This document shows, in pieces, positions 40,336 through 50,049 of a stretch of 64,000 nucleotides of DNA; within the stretch, counting starts at the first letter, position 1; each line of letters opens with the position of its first letter. The position numbers and the translations under genes are program-made. The stretch is taken from the IMG/VR virus record IMGVR_UViG_3300031857_000028, positions 62,001 to 126,000 of that record; one strand, written 5' to 3'. Source of the stretch: a virus. The notes below the pieces were generated by a model that saw only the letters and a program-made list of their open reading frames with translations, had not been told where the DNA came from and searched no databases.

Positions 40336-41277
40336 TTATTCGCTTCTCATAATTAACCGATTATTCGTCGTAAAACTTCTATCGGCTACTATAGAACTAT
40401 CACTAAATTCAATATTTGATGAAACAAAATAGGTACTTGATGTGTTATACACATTAATAGTATATGTTGCGTTGGTGACAAAGTCGGACGATTTTACCAA
40501 TCCCATCATACGCAACAGATTATGTGGTCCATACTGTACCATCGGTATAAACAATCCTACTGAAAGAAACTGCGCATTTCTTGATGTTGCCAAACTACTG
40601 TGTACATAATTTTGAAATGTTTCTGGAACCGGTACTTGACTTGCACTGAGTGGCGTGTACATCAAATATGATTGTCTGTATTCTGGTGCATTTGCATTAT
40701 GTGTTCCTACAATTACTCCCTCGTTTGTAACATTTCCATACACATCCTTCGTTCGTTCTACAAATCCAAATGCTGCAGCACCCGGCAAATTATCTGCAAT
40801 AAGTATACCCATATCGCCACCGGAAATAATACACACTCGGTGGTCGTACAATGCACCTGAGTTGGGTGCGCCGCCGGTTGTTATTACCATCGACGTTGCT
40901 CCCGTGTTACCAATTCCCAACGACCGATTACTGCCCCCGACACTTCCACTACCATCGTGGTCAAAACCAACGGTAACTGCTACACTATATCGGGTCGTGG
41001 ATACGGCAATATTCCCATAATCCAATCGAATATATACAGGATACCCATTATTGTGCAGTACATCATTCATACTAAATACTTGATATCCCGTCGATCTCGT
41101 ACTTGCTGGCGGCGGTGTTGCTGAACTTGTGTTAATACCCCCGACTGCATTGGTGTTTATCCACCCTGCAGCCGACAAGCTATCTCCTATAACCTTCACA
41201 AAACTAGTAAACGATTCTGATGTTGCCGTTGCAGGCGATGCCGCATGTAATAATGAGGATGTAACAATAACTGTCAT
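40336..41277 (-). CDS. Adhesin-cluster protein, paralogue of upstream neighbour
   Basis: The protein has 313 residues from the ATG at 41277, which shares one base with the TGA of the gene before (TGATG); a TTG one codon upstream is less likely. The region GYQVFSMNDVLHNNGYPVYI with RLDYGNIAVSTTRYSVAVTV matches the layout YDVFAFNDSWQSTNPLFIRV in the 289-residue neighbour, so the two are diverged paralogues. It is all-beta and rich in Ser, Thr, Gly and Asn. It is probably a virion structural or adhesin protein; the exact place is unknown. Confidence 0.7.
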   Translation of the reverse strand: MTVIVTSSLLHAASPATATSESFTSFVKVIGDSLSAAGWINTNAVGGINTSSATPPPASTRSTGYQVFSMNDVLHNNGYPVYIRLDYGNIAVSTTRYSVAVTVGFDHDGSGSVGGSNRSLGIGNTGATSMVITTGGAPNSGALYDHRVCIISGGDMGILIADNLPGAAAFGFVERTKDVYGNVTNEGVIVGTHNANAPEYRQSYLMYTPLSASQVPVPETFQNYVHSSLATSRNAQFLSVGLFIPMVQYGPHNLLRMMGLVKSSDFVTNATYTINVYNTSSTYFVSSNIEFSDSSIVADRSFTTNNRLIMRSE

Positions 41278-42146
41278 CAAGTACTCCGTAGTAAAAAGAC
41301 GTTGTTTGTGTACATATTTGGAGAATTTGTTCCAAAATTTATGTAATCTCGTTGGGTTCCGTACACGGTATATGGTACAGTTTGTAATATTGCGTTTACG
41401 TCGGCAGTAAATGCAACTAATATATTTGGGGTCGGGTTCAGTGGTCGGCCTGCAAACGGGTAGATTAGACCAGCCACAAATCGTCCGTCATACAACGATG
41501 GCCTACGTGATGATTTAGAGTTTGGTATAAATCCGCTTTCTCTTGATGCCGGTGCATTTCCGTATATGGCAGTTTGCGAATATAAAATTTTTGTGGCAAC
41601 TACATTTCCTTCTGTACCAAGCATATGAAATCCACTGCCTGTTGGTTGACCATTCGTACCATACAGTCGTTCAAAAACAAAAAATTGACCGGTTGCCATT
41701 TGTGGAAAATAGGCAACCGTCATAAAAGATCCATCTCCACAACCATGTATAGTACTACCGGAAACTGGTGTTGTGGTGTATGCGGCAACATTTGATATTT
41801 CTGTCAACGTATCAATTCCTGTGAACGATCCAGAACTATTATGTGCTGTACCCATTTGACAATATAGTTGTACACCATTGATTTGGCCGCCACTAAAATA
41901 TCGCACTCTAATAAATAATGGATTCGTACTTTGCCACGAATCATTGAACGCAAATACGTCATACGTATACTGTTGATTTGCTGTACCAAATGGAGTTAGT
42001 GTATTTAAATTATCTAATGAACCCGATTGCACCGTTCTCGTAAATCCGCATGTAGTAAATGCTTCACGCACACTTGATACCGTTTCTACTAACGATGCGG
42101 CAACCTGCATATTCGGATTTAATATTGATTTATAGTATGATGCCAT
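41277..42146 (-). CDS. Adhesin-cluster protein, paralogue of downstream neighbour
   Basis: The protein has 289 residues. It opens MASYYKSILNPNMQVAASLV. A stretch YTYDVFAFNDSWQ with FIRVRYFSGG is shared in form with the 314-residue protein. The C-terminus (ILQTVPYTVYGTQRDYINFG, NVFLLRST) is beta-rich. It follows the 941-residue fibre by 12 nt. Such proteins in phage adhesin clusters are often tip or bracket proteins; this is inferred from position. Confidence 0.7.
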   Translation of the reverse strand: MASYYKSILNPNMQVAASLVETVSSVREAFTTCGFTRTVQSGSLDNLNTLTPFGTANQQYTYDVFAFNDSWQSTNPLFIRVRYFSGGQINGVQLYCQMGTAHNSSGSFTGIDTLTEISNVAAYTTTPVSGSTIHGCGDGSFMTVAYFPQMATGQFFVFERLYGTNGQPTGSGFHMLGTEGNVVATKILYSQTAIYGNAPASRESGFIPNSKSSRRPSLYDGRFVAGLIYPFAGRPLNPTPNILVAFTADVNAILQTVPYTVYGTQRDYINFGTNSPNMYTNNVFLLRST

Positions 42147-42158
42147 TACATGACTCCT

Positions 42159-44984
42159 TTATTCTAACACAATTCGATTGAATGACATGGAAATGTCAGT
42201 GGTAGTTCCAGACAGATTGGTTACTGTATAATATATAGTTGATACCGTCACTGGATCCATGTTTGCCCCGTTTGCTATAGGGGACAATGTATAATTATAT
42301 AACGCCGGAGAACCGCTTAGAATCAAATCGGTTATGATTCCAGAATTATTTGCAGGGTCAGTTCCGATTGGTCGAGTTAAATCACTGTTTACGTATGATT
42401 GAGAACCATATAATCTAAGGCGCACGTCGGTATTTACTTGGGTAGAAAGTAACATAAACGTTTTTCCAAGAGAAATACTTCCGGTGTAATTTTGATTTGG
42501 TGATATACTTGCAACATTTGCCGAAACCGTCCCTCTACTCAAACTAGTTTGTGACTGATTACTATTTAATGCATATGAAGCCGTTGTTGCAAAACTTGCA
42601 GAAGGAACGTTTGTAGATGACCCAATTCGCACCATTCCAATACTTGCACTTGCATTTATAGGAACGTTGTCACCGTCATTTTCACTAACACCTAGTTGAA
42701 CAAAACTACCCGACGTTAGATATACCACTGCGCCCGCATGTGTACCCGGGTCGTTGTGTTCAAAATATGCAACAGTAGAACTATACCCAACCGTTTCGGT
42801 CCCATCTACTACAATCGATATTCTTCTACCTAAGCCAGTGTTGGCGTTCCAGTGACAATACCCCGATATTGTATACCACCCGTCTGCCCCATTTGGTACT
42901 ATTAATTTTGTTGGGTCACTTATATCCCAGAAATTCAAATCATCTCTACGTTCCGTAGTAAACGGAATGTAGTTCAAATTGTTATCTGTTAATGTTAAAC
43001 TTGCCGACCTATATACATTCACACCGACAGTACTTCCAGTTAGATTAACCGTAATTCCAGATAACGATGTTAGTGCATAACTTGATGTTATTGCTGTGTT
43101 TGCAAATGACGCACTTGTTGCAAAACTTGCACTAATAGAACTCGACGCCCAACTTGCACTAACACTACTTCCTCCCCCAGTCCCGCCATTTAATGCAAAT
43201 GATGCCGTTACTGCATATGACGCACTTTGAACAGACCCTAATAATACACTAGCAGTTGCTGCATATGACGCACTTTCGATTGAACCCAGTAATAGACTAG
43301 CCGTGGCAGCAGAAGTTGCTGTACTTGCTGTTGCACTATTTCGTGCCCAACTACTCGTTCCTAAAAATCCAACTTGATTTACTAAAGAACTGGTAAATGC
43401 ATTTGCTAATACGTGACCCGTTCTGGTAATTCGTGCCAATAAGTTACCACCTTGTAATTGAACGGGACGTATACCAAGATTACTTCTAAATTCAAAATCA
43501 GTTCCGGCAAATTCTGAACCAATAACAAATTGGTTATTTGAAACATCCCCAGTAACCCCGAACCAGCTGGTAAATCTATTTGTTCTTGCTAAACCAAACA
43601 CTACACTGGTTTTTGCCGAAGTACCTGTAGTAAAGTGGTATGCCACTTGATTGGAATCATTACTTGGGTCAAAGTTTTCATTAACACTAAACCCATTACT
43701 TGATTGCGGATAAAATATTTGACTACCCAATACTAATGTATTTGGGCTGGATATGGCCAGTGAACCGCTGACTACGCTTAATCCAGAAGTTCTTAACGAT
43801 CCGGTAATTTCTGTGTCACCGATAACTCGTAGTTCTACCGGTAAACTACTAGACAATGTTAACGAACCCGTAATTGTCTGATTTCCAATGAATATATTTG
43901 AACCGGTGGTTGCAAACGAACCCGTGTTAATTGGTGCACCACCTCCACCACCATTCAAAGCAAACGATGCCGTTAATGCAGTTGTTGCATAACTTGCGCT
44001 GATTGAACTGGATGCCCAACTAGATGAAATTGCATTAGATTGTGTAGAACCATTCCCATCTGAACCAACCCCAACTTCTCGACCGAGGTCTGCAAATGGT
44101 GTGGAAGAATGTCTGAAAAAATCAAATACTGCTTTACAGCCAACTGAAGTATTTATCGTTGATGCACAGATACCAACGCGGTTTGGGAGTTGAGTACTAA
44201 ACCATGATGAAGCAGGTTCACTAAATAATATATCATATTCAACACCATCAAACGAACGTGCAAAGTATAATGTAGTTCCATCAAAATCAATTCTATGAAA
44301 TACTGTCGGTGAAAATGCACCACCTTCATATGAAATTGAATTGAAACTTGTAAAACTATTATATCTTAAAACTTGTGTATTTAATAGTCGAATATCATTA
44401 CTCGGTCCACAAAAAATTCTGAAGACTGTAACTTTTCCGCTAACCGTATCTCTCAAGTATATTGCAGAATTATGATATGTATTTTTCCCTAAAAGTTCCA
44501 TTCTAGTAAGTACTGTAAAACCTCCAGTAGGTAAAACTTTTTCTATGGCAGTAGGGTTGTCCCCCGAACCAGTCAGTGGAGTTATGATACACCGTCCGTT
44601 CAATACTGTAACTGTTCCACTGCCAGTTGCCAAAGTCCATCCCGATGGAATTCCACTACCACTGACGGTAAACTCATCATTTAAGACCGACGGATTTGTC
44701 GGTGGAGCAAATGGGTCATATTTCGTATAAATTGCTTGACCACCTCCACCGCCACCGCCATTCAACGCATACGAGGCAGTTAATGCGTATGAAGAAGAAT
44801 TTGCTGTGTCCGCAATAGAGGCAGTTGGATTTGGCTTGTAATTCAGTAATACCAATTCACCATTATGTTTTTTAGAGAATAGCCGGCCATCGTAAGAATT
44901 AAATGCTAATTCTCCGACTGCCAAATATTGTGGATCTGGTGTGGAACCTGATGTTGGGTTACTTTTTACAATAATTCCTGCCAT
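42159..44984 (-). CDS. Large tail-fibre protein with Gly-rich spacers
   Basis: The protein has 941 residues. The N-terminus (YLAVGELAFNSYDGRLFSKK, HNGELVLLNYKPN) has the form of the phage fibre N-terminal domain that fixes the fibre to the virion. Residues about 95-300 form a beta-sandwich module that looks carbohydrate-binding (SGIPSGWTLATGSG, YFARSFDGVEYDILF). Spacers of SSSWASSSISASYATTA with ASFALNGGGGG recur at four or more places. A further globular module near residues 640-790 (LNYIPFTTERRDDLNFWDIS) looks C1q/TNF-like: it has a YTISGYCHWNAN strand. The protein ends in a small beta domain. Confidence 0.85.
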   Translation of the reverse strand: MAGIIVKSNPTSGSTPDPQYLAVGELAFNSYDGRLFSKKHNGELVLLNYKPNPTASIADTANSSSYALTASYALNGGGGGGGQAIYTKYDPFAPPTNPSVLNDEFTVSGSGIPSGWTLATGSGTVTVLNGRCIITPLTGSGDNPTAIEKVLPTGGFTVLTRMELLGKNTYHNSAIYLRDTVSGKVTVFRIFCGPSNDIRLLNTQVLRYNSFTSFNSISYEGGAFSPTVFHRIDFDGTTLYFARSFDGVEYDILFSEPASSWFSTQLPNRVGICASTINTSVGCKAVFDFFRHSSTPFADLGREVGVGSDGNGSTQSNAISSSWASSSISASYATTALTASFALNGGGGGAPINTGSFATTGSNIFIGNQTITGSLTLSSSLPVELRVIGDTEITGSLRTSGLSVVSGSLAISSPNTLVLGSQIFYPQSSNGFSVNENFDPSNDSNQVAYHFTTGTSAKTSVVFGLARTNRFTSWFGVTGDVSNNQFVIGSEFAGTDFEFRSNLGIRPVQLQGGNLLARITRTGHVLANAFTSSLVNQVGFLGTSSWARNSATASTATSAATASLLLGSIESASYAATASVLLGSVQSASYAVTASFALNGGTGGGSSVSASWASSSISASFATSASFANTAITSSYALTSLSGITVNLTGSTVGVNVYRSASLTLTDNNLNYIPFTTERRDDLNFWDISDPTKLIVPNGADGWYTISGYCHWNANTGLGRRISIVVDGTETVGYSSTVAYFEHNDPGTHAGAVVYLTSGSFVQLGVSENDGDNVPINASASIGMVRIGSSTNVPSASFATTASYALNSNQSQTSLSRGTVSANVASISPNQNYTGSISLGKTFMLLSTQVNTDVRLRLYGSQSYVNSDLTRPIGTDPANNSGIITDLILSGSPALYNYTLSPIANGANMDPVTVSTIYYTVTNLSGTTTDISMSFNRIVLE

Positions 44985-44995
44985 AGTGTTATTCT

Positions 44996-45421
44996 CTAAT
45001 CAATAATGTATGCATATGCAAATGGTCTACTTGTGACGTTTGATATAATTATATTTAAAAATACTGAAGACACGTTTACGTTTGACCCGGTATTCGTGTA
45101 TAGGATATTATCAAACACCGATGATACGTTTACGTTTGACCCCGTGGTTGTGTATAGAATATTATCAAACACTGAGGAGACATTTACTACGGAACCAGTG
45201 TTCGTATATAAAATATTATCAAATACAGAGGACACTCTTGTTAAAGAACTACTTTCAGCTACCCCGACTATTAGTGTTATTAGGTCTTGGGTAATTCTAA
45301 CGTCAGAACTACCGGATCCTATTAGTACGGTAGTTAAATCTTGGGTAATTCTAACGTCAGAACTACCGGATCCTATTAATGTAGTGGTTAAGTCTTGGGT
45401 AACTCGTAAATCAGTGGACAT
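44996..45421 (-). CDS. Repeat protein of two 18-residue repeat families
   Basis: The protein has 141 residues and is almost wholly repetitive. Residues 4-57 hold three copies of DVRITQDLTTVLIGSGSS, and residues 61-132 hold four copies of VNVSSVFDNILYTNTGSN. Both have a period of 18 residues. The DNA repeats as 54-bp units with long identical stretches. Alternating beta-strand and turn patterns suggest a small beta-solenoid or a bead-like shaft. The ATG overlaps the stop of the 361-residue gene by one base. It is probably a fibre shaft or decoration protein. Confidence 0.8.
   Translation of the reverse strand: MSTDLRVTQDLTTTLIGSGSSDVRITQDLTTVLIGSGSSDVRITQDLITLIVGVAESSSLTRVSSVFDNILYTNTGSVVNVSSVFDNILYTTTGSNVNVSSVFDNILYTNTGSNVNVSSVFLNIIISNVTSRPFAYAYIID
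45026..45241 (-). repeat. Four tandem 54-bp units (repeat family B)
   Basis: Each unit encodes VNVSSVFDNILYTNTGSN or a close variant. The middle copies are nearly identical in DNA, which points to recent unequal exchange or gene conversion. Confidence 0.85.
45251..45412 (-). repeat. Three tandem 54-bp units (repeat family A)
   Basis: Each unit encodes DVRITQDLTTVLIGSGSS or a variant. The first two units share a stretch of more than 35 identical bases; the last unit is diverged. Confidence 0.85.
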
Positions 45422-46506
45422 TATGAATCTCTTTTAAAACCCACCTCCAATGAATTAAACTCTGCAGGTCTGAATTTGTTTCCTGTGTTAGGATTTATCT
45501 CCCATCCAGTGAATTGATCGGTATATGTTATAGATGCAGAAATAGCATTACTTCCGGTATAATCGGTACTATTAATACGTAATAAATGTTCGACTCCCAT
45601 TAAATCCGGTCCATCCGCTCTAACAATTGATTTTTTTAACACTGCTTCAATTGATGATGATATTGGTATTGTACTAAATACCGATGCGGTGTTTGCAGGT
45701 CGTAGTGTAAATGTTTCTCTGAGGGGGAAGATTCCGGAAGCTGATGCAATTAGGTAACTCGTGTCTCCATCGTTTGGACGTTCGTTAATTGCATTTGCAT
45801 CAGTCGTTGCCCCGGAAGAAGTCATTTGAGTATAAAATCCAGATGCGGATGGAACATAACTTGCCATAAAAAAATTACCATTTCCAATTGACGTATTAAA
45901 TGACACTCCCGAGGTATTTAATATTAGTAAATCGTCTATAAGTATGATTCGATCAGGATTAATTCTATTGTCTATTCTAAACACATTGACTGCTGGAAAT
46001 ACATTACTTGCATTCACGTTTAAACCACTTGCAGAAAATAATAACTGTCCATTATTTTTTATTTGTACACTTCCACTACCAAGACTAGCGCTACTAATTA
46101 CCGAACGTATTTCAAGAAAATTCCATGAATTGAATCGAACTGTTGCAGTTGACGAGAATATTGTACCAATAGAATTATATATAGTAGTAGTACTGGGAGT
46201 AGGAGCTATACCAAATAATAACGTCCCCATATTACGGAATTCAATTAAGGCAGTCGAGACATTTGTCACCGGGTATACCGCCACATAACAAATAATTTCT
46301 CTATGACTGTTTTGAAAAGAGAAATCCGATGTGTAGGGACTAATATTATTTCCTATCATAAATATTGAACCGGACGGTCTACCCGTTATACCCGATTGAT
46401 TTCTAGTTAAGGTAGAAGTATTACTACCACCCATACCATATTTTGTTCTAAACACAGTTGAATTTAATTCATATTCATCAAATGGTTCGTAGAGTAATAA
46501 CGTCAT
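45421..46506 (-). CDS. Virion protein, paralogue of the next gene upstream
   Basis: The best start is ATG at 46506 (MTLLLYEPFDEYELNSTVFR), with TTGGAA about 7 nt upstream and placed just after the preceding stop; a longer reading to 46545 overlaps that gene. The protein has 361 residues. It is all-beta, and the ending INPNTGNKFRPAEFNSLEVG has the same form as ETNPNTGTPWSSLSDVNNTQ in the 331-residue neighbour. The pair therefore shares a C-terminal domain. Both begin with a (I/L)LYE(Q/P)F-type strand. It is likely a tail or fibre structural protein. Confidence 0.75.
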   Translation of the reverse strand: MTLLLYEPFDEYELNSTVFRTKYGMGGSNTSTLTRNQSGITGRPSGSIFMIGNNISPYTSDFSFQNSHREIICYVAVYPVTNVSTALIEFRNMGTLLFGIAPTPSTTTIYNSIGTIFSSTATVRFNSWNFLEIRSVISSASLGSGSVQIKNNGQLLFSASGLNVNASNVFPAVNVFRIDNRINPDRIILIDDLLILNTSGVSFNTSIGNGNFFMASYVPSASGFYTQMTSSGATTDANAINERPNDGDTSYLIASASGIFPLRETFTLRPANTASVFSTIPISSSIEAVLKKSIVRADGPDLMGVEHLLRINSTDYTGSNAISASITYTDQFTGWEINPNTGNKFRPAEFNSLEVGFKRDS

Positions 46507-46525
46507 AATACTATTCCAATAAAAA

Positions 46526-47521
46526 TTATAAAATTGTAAAACCAATTTGTGTATTATTTACATCAGACAACGAAGACCATGGTGTCCCCGTATTTGGATT
46601 TGTTTCGAATATTCCTGCATGATATCGATAACTGTCCAATATTGATTCGCTTGGGGAGTATGCAAACGTACTGCCACTTTTAATTGCTATCTGCATAGCG
46701 CGTGAACCTGGTTCCGTCTTTCGTGCAAGTGCTTTAACTCCTAACCCATATATTTGTGTAACTGACCCGGTATATTCCACCGTTTTGTATAGGTCCATAC
46801 TATTTGGAAGCGATGCCGATACAAACGTGACATCGTTATCGGGGGAGTTTCCATCATCTACCATTAATGCATTTGAGCTAGACAGCGGTGTGAAATTTAT
46901 CGTATCACCTGATGCGGTTGGTGTCGTTGAAAATATTCGTATATCGCCTAAAAATCCGTTGGTTGCAGGATTACTTCCTTGTGTGTTTGTTATGTACCAA
47001 TCCGTTATATATGTAAAGTCGCTCTGTTGATCAACTCTCACTTCATCAGCATATGCCAATACACCATTTCGCGTATCTAGTCCAGATGCACTAATTACCG
47101 TTTGTGCATTAAGTCTTACGTGCACACTTCCGGAAATATCATCTATAACTGCGCCAAATTCATAATAATACCAATTGTTAGACACATAATTTGGTATGGT
47201 GTATGTTGCTAATGTAGTACTGCCACCTCTACGCACCGTAATTAGTCCATTGCTTGATACGAGGTCAACGTGAGTTGTACCATTCTGTCTAATAAGTAGT
47301 AGAAAAGTTCCTCCAGTTTGGCGAACTGCCATGCCACAGTATATTGGATTTGAACCCGTTACACCTGCAAGTAGGTACGAATTATACATATTTGCCCCAG
47401 ACGTATTAGATGGCCATCTAGAATAGATGGCACCCACGCCTTGCACATTGTAAGTTAGTTTAAAATTTGATGCTATATTGGAAGTAGTCAAACCAAAAAA
47501 ATTTTGTTCGTATATTATCAT
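46526..47521 (-). CDS. Virion protein, paralogue of the next gene downstream
   Basis: The protein has 331 residues. The N-terminal half looks like a LamG/jelly-roll domain (YCGMAVRQTGGTFLLLIRQN, NNWYYYEFGAVIDDISGSVH). The C-terminal half (SLPNSMDLYKTVEYTGSVTQ, GLGVKALARKTEPGSRAMQI) ends with NPNTGTPWSSLSDVNNTQIG and is shared with the 361-residue protein. I recall that C-terminal form in adhesion proteins of marine phages. It overlaps the preceding gene by 4 nt (ATGA). Confidence 0.75.
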   Translation of the reverse strand: MIIYEQNFFGLTTSNIASNFKLTYNVQGVGAIYSRWPSNTSGANMYNSYLLAGVTGSNPIYCGMAVRQTGGTFLLLIRQNGTTHVDLVSSNGLITVRRGGSTTLATYTIPNYVSNNWYYYEFGAVIDDISGSVHVRLNAQTVISASGLDTRNGVLAYADEVRVDQQSDFTYITDWYITNTQGSNPATNGFLGDIRIFSTTPTASGDTINFTPLSSSNALMVDDGNSPDNDVTFVSASLPNSMDLYKTVEYTGSVTQIYGLGVKALARKTEPGSRAMQIAIKSGSTFAYSPSESILDSYRYHAGIFETNPNTGTPWSSLSDVNNTQIGFTIL

Positions 47522-50037
47522 AATCGTAGAAGTTCTAAAGTTAAATTCACACGTTGTATAGTACTACTTGCCGACACATAAAATTTTAATGTATCATTTT
47601 TATTTATAGAGGCAGTCCATCCTGCTAATGACGATGATGTATTTTTCACACTTGCAGATATAAATGGTTTTTCTGATGCTACAATACTATTGGATGCCGT
47701 TGGTGGATATGTTGCATATGTACTTTTCCAAATATCAACTGTAATACTTCCCGACCTATCTGCAAGTAACGCCCATGATTGTATACTACCACTAAATGGA
47801 ATTAATATTTCTGCTTTTTCTCCGGTGGTTATTGCGGAGCCACCACCATCTATAATTATTCCAACCGTAGACGTTCTCATATTATTGGATAAATCTACTG
47901 TATAATTATTATTTGCCCCGCCATCGCTTGCAGAAAATCTACTTGATAACGATAAAACTCTTTCATTGGTGAGATTACTACTTTGCGAAAGGACTAAATA
48001 TTGCGATGACAAAGCAAATGCAGCACCATCAATATCGGCCAACGATGCAGAGCCGGTGATATAGGTACCACCTTCAGTAAATGCAAATGAGCCCGTTATA
48101 TTAAGACTGCCGGTAATAACAGCACTTCCAGTAAACGGAAATCCAGCCCCACTTCCACCATTTAATGCATACGATGCAGTAAATGCATAACTTGATGAAG
48201 CAACCGAACTACTATCAAACGGTGTGGTTTTTGAACCAACGAAATAGGTTGGAGTGGATAACGTCGATATACCAATAGAATTATTGTTAATATCTAAATA
48301 ATCTGCCTTGAACGTCAAAACTTTATTTCGATAATTTAAGTTTTGAAGTAGTGTATCCACTTCATCGGGACTAAAGAAGTCTTCAGTTGCAGTTTTTACG
48401 GAAATATTTGAAATACTCCACCAGCCCCCATACACTACGAATCGTATACCTACTATACTTGCATCTTTAATGTTTGGTATAAAATTAAACTGGGTATTTT
48501 CAAAATTTTGTTTTTTGAACGTTGCATTTGGTGTTAATGTTCCAATTAACTGTCCACGAGCATCGGGTGTAAGTATTCTAGAACCACTCGTTTCTTGAGT
48601 GATTAAATACACTTCCATAGAATAATCAGACTGTGCTAACTCCGTTGAGCCCGAGTACTTATTGGCAATTGCATCAAACGTTAATGTATATTCACTGTTC
48701 GGAAATAATCTAAGACTATTTGTAGACCTGTTACCAATAAAGTATGACACATTATTTACATACGAACTACCAACAATCTGCGGAGTTACATTTATTGCGT
48801 CCAGTAAGTCTACTTGCGAAGACGTAATTTTCGTAGTTATTAATGAAGATGAATTATAGTATGTTGGTAAGGTTGGTTCTATTTGATTTTTTTGCAATGA
48901 CATTGTGGCAGTATACCAATAGTCATCAACAAGTAAATTTCTATTAAATATACCGGTTGGTAAAACTGTACTGGAACTATCTACTGCAAATAATTCTGCC
49001 ACATCCGTGGTGATATCGCCTAATACAACATATTCACCAGGTTCTGCGGCAGGTTTATACGAAATTCTAATTTTATGAATTTCACCGGACAATGTACTTA
49101 GATTTACAATACGAATTTTTGCGTAAGATACATCATAAATCGTATTAGCTACCTCTAACCTATCGTACTCCAACGACAACGAGCCGCTTACCGTTACATT
49201 ACCAAGTTTATCAAGATTCGTAGTGTAAAGTGTACTACTACTAAAAAATCCATTCAGTATTAAGGTATTGTTATCGGTATATAATAGAGAACCATTACTT
49301 TCTGCAAGTTTACTATTGAAAATTTTCGTTATAGGTAACGATACATTTAAATTTTGAGAAACTCCGGGTGCTGAGTAGGACAGTGACCCAGTAATTCTAC
49401 CGTTTAAAAATTCCGACGAAAATTTTGATGCAGTGGTAGGACCAGTTATTTCTAATAGATACCCGTTTGGAAACACATTTAGATATGTGGGGTCAAATTT
49501 AATATCCAACGGTTCTTGTAATCGTTGTATAAACGCAGAATAACTGGGTTCTAGGTAGAATTTTTCCTCTACGACTAGTTGCGGTGGTTTTGCAAATCGA
49601 ATAGGAGTTTTGTTTTCAATTCGTGGTGAAATGATTACATCGGTAGTCCATCTCACATTAAATTTGTCACGCCACTCTGGTGGTATCGGTGTTCCGTTTT
49701 TGTAAAACTCTGCACATCCCAGTATTACGACCTTACCCGGTCCAATAGGCGTATCACTATATACTTCAATTTGTACCAATCTAGAGTTACCTTCAATAAA
49801 ATTCGACACCGGTGCACTATACACCGATGTCCCATCTTTATTCAAGATTTCTACTAATATTTTTGAGTTAGGTTTTAATATTCCAGCACCGGCAATAAGA
49901 AACGCGTTTCGACCACCGTAAAAATAACCGTCAAATTGGCTAATTTTAAAGTAGTCGGAACGTGTACCTTGGTCTTCAATTAATACATCGTATTTATGAA
50001 GATTTAAAGCTAATGTGGACTTTCTGGTTCTTGGCAT
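47518..50037 (-). CDS. Large virion/fibre protein
   Basis: The protein has 839 residues. The N-terminal about 150 residues (LHKYDVLIEDQGTRSDYFKI, FLIAGAGILKPNSKILVEIL) form a beta domain I recall from other marine phage virion proteins. The middle has many paired beta strands (NSEYTLTFDAIANKYSG, WWSISNISVKTATEDF), including a carbohydrate-binding-module-like stretch at about 450-560. Near residue 610 the spacer SSSVASSSYAFTASYALNGG appears, followed by a GSAVITGSLNITGSFAF module and a beta C-terminus. It starts 12 nt after the gp47-gp46 fusion gene. It is probably a baseplate-linked fibre. Confidence 0.8.
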   Translation of the reverse strand: MPRTRKSTLALNLHKYDVLIEDQGTRSDYFKISQFDGYFYGGRNAFLIAGAGILKPNSKILVEILNKDGTSVYSAPVSNFIEGNSRLVQIEVYSDTPIGPGKVVILGCAEFYKNGTPIPPEWRDKFNVRWTTDVIISPRIENKTPIRFAKPPQLVVEEKFYLEPSYSAFIQRLQEPLDIKFDPTYLNVFPNGYLLEITGPTTASKFSSEFLNGRITGSLSYSAPGVSQNLNVSLPITKIFNSKLAESNGSLLYTDNNTLILNGFFSSSTLYTTNLDKLGNVTVSGSLSLEYDRLEVANTIYDVSYAKIRIVNLSTLSGEIHKIRISYKPAAEPGEYVVLGDITTDVAELFAVDSSSTVLPTGIFNRNLLVDDYWYTATMSLQKNQIEPTLPTYYNSSSLITTKITSSQVDLLDAINVTPQIVGSSYVNNVSYFIGNRSTNSLRLFPNSEYTLTFDAIANKYSGSTELAQSDYSMEVYLITQETSGSRILTPDARGQLIGTLTPNATFKKQNFENTQFNFIPNIKDASIVGIRFVVYGGWWSISNISVKTATEDFFSPDEVDTLLQNLNYRNKVLTFKADYLDINNNSIGISTLSTPTYFVGSKTTPFDSSSVASSSYAFTASYALNGGSGAGFPFTGSAVITGSLNITGSFAFTEGGTYITGSASLADIDGAAFALSSQYLVLSQSSNLTNERVLSLSSRFSASDGGANNNYTVDLSNNMRTSTVGIIIDGGGSAITTGEKAEILIPFSGSIQSWALLADRSGSITVDIWKSTYATYPPTASNSIVASEKPFISASVKNTSSSLAGWTASINKNDTLKFYVSASSTIQRVNLTLELLRL

Positions 50038-50049
50038 TCAGTATCCCAT

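Noticed and set aside
44996-45421. CRISPR-like look of regular 54-bp repeats
   Set aside because: The repeats are contiguous coding units with no unique spacers, they lie inside an open frame with a ribosome site, and no cas gene is near.
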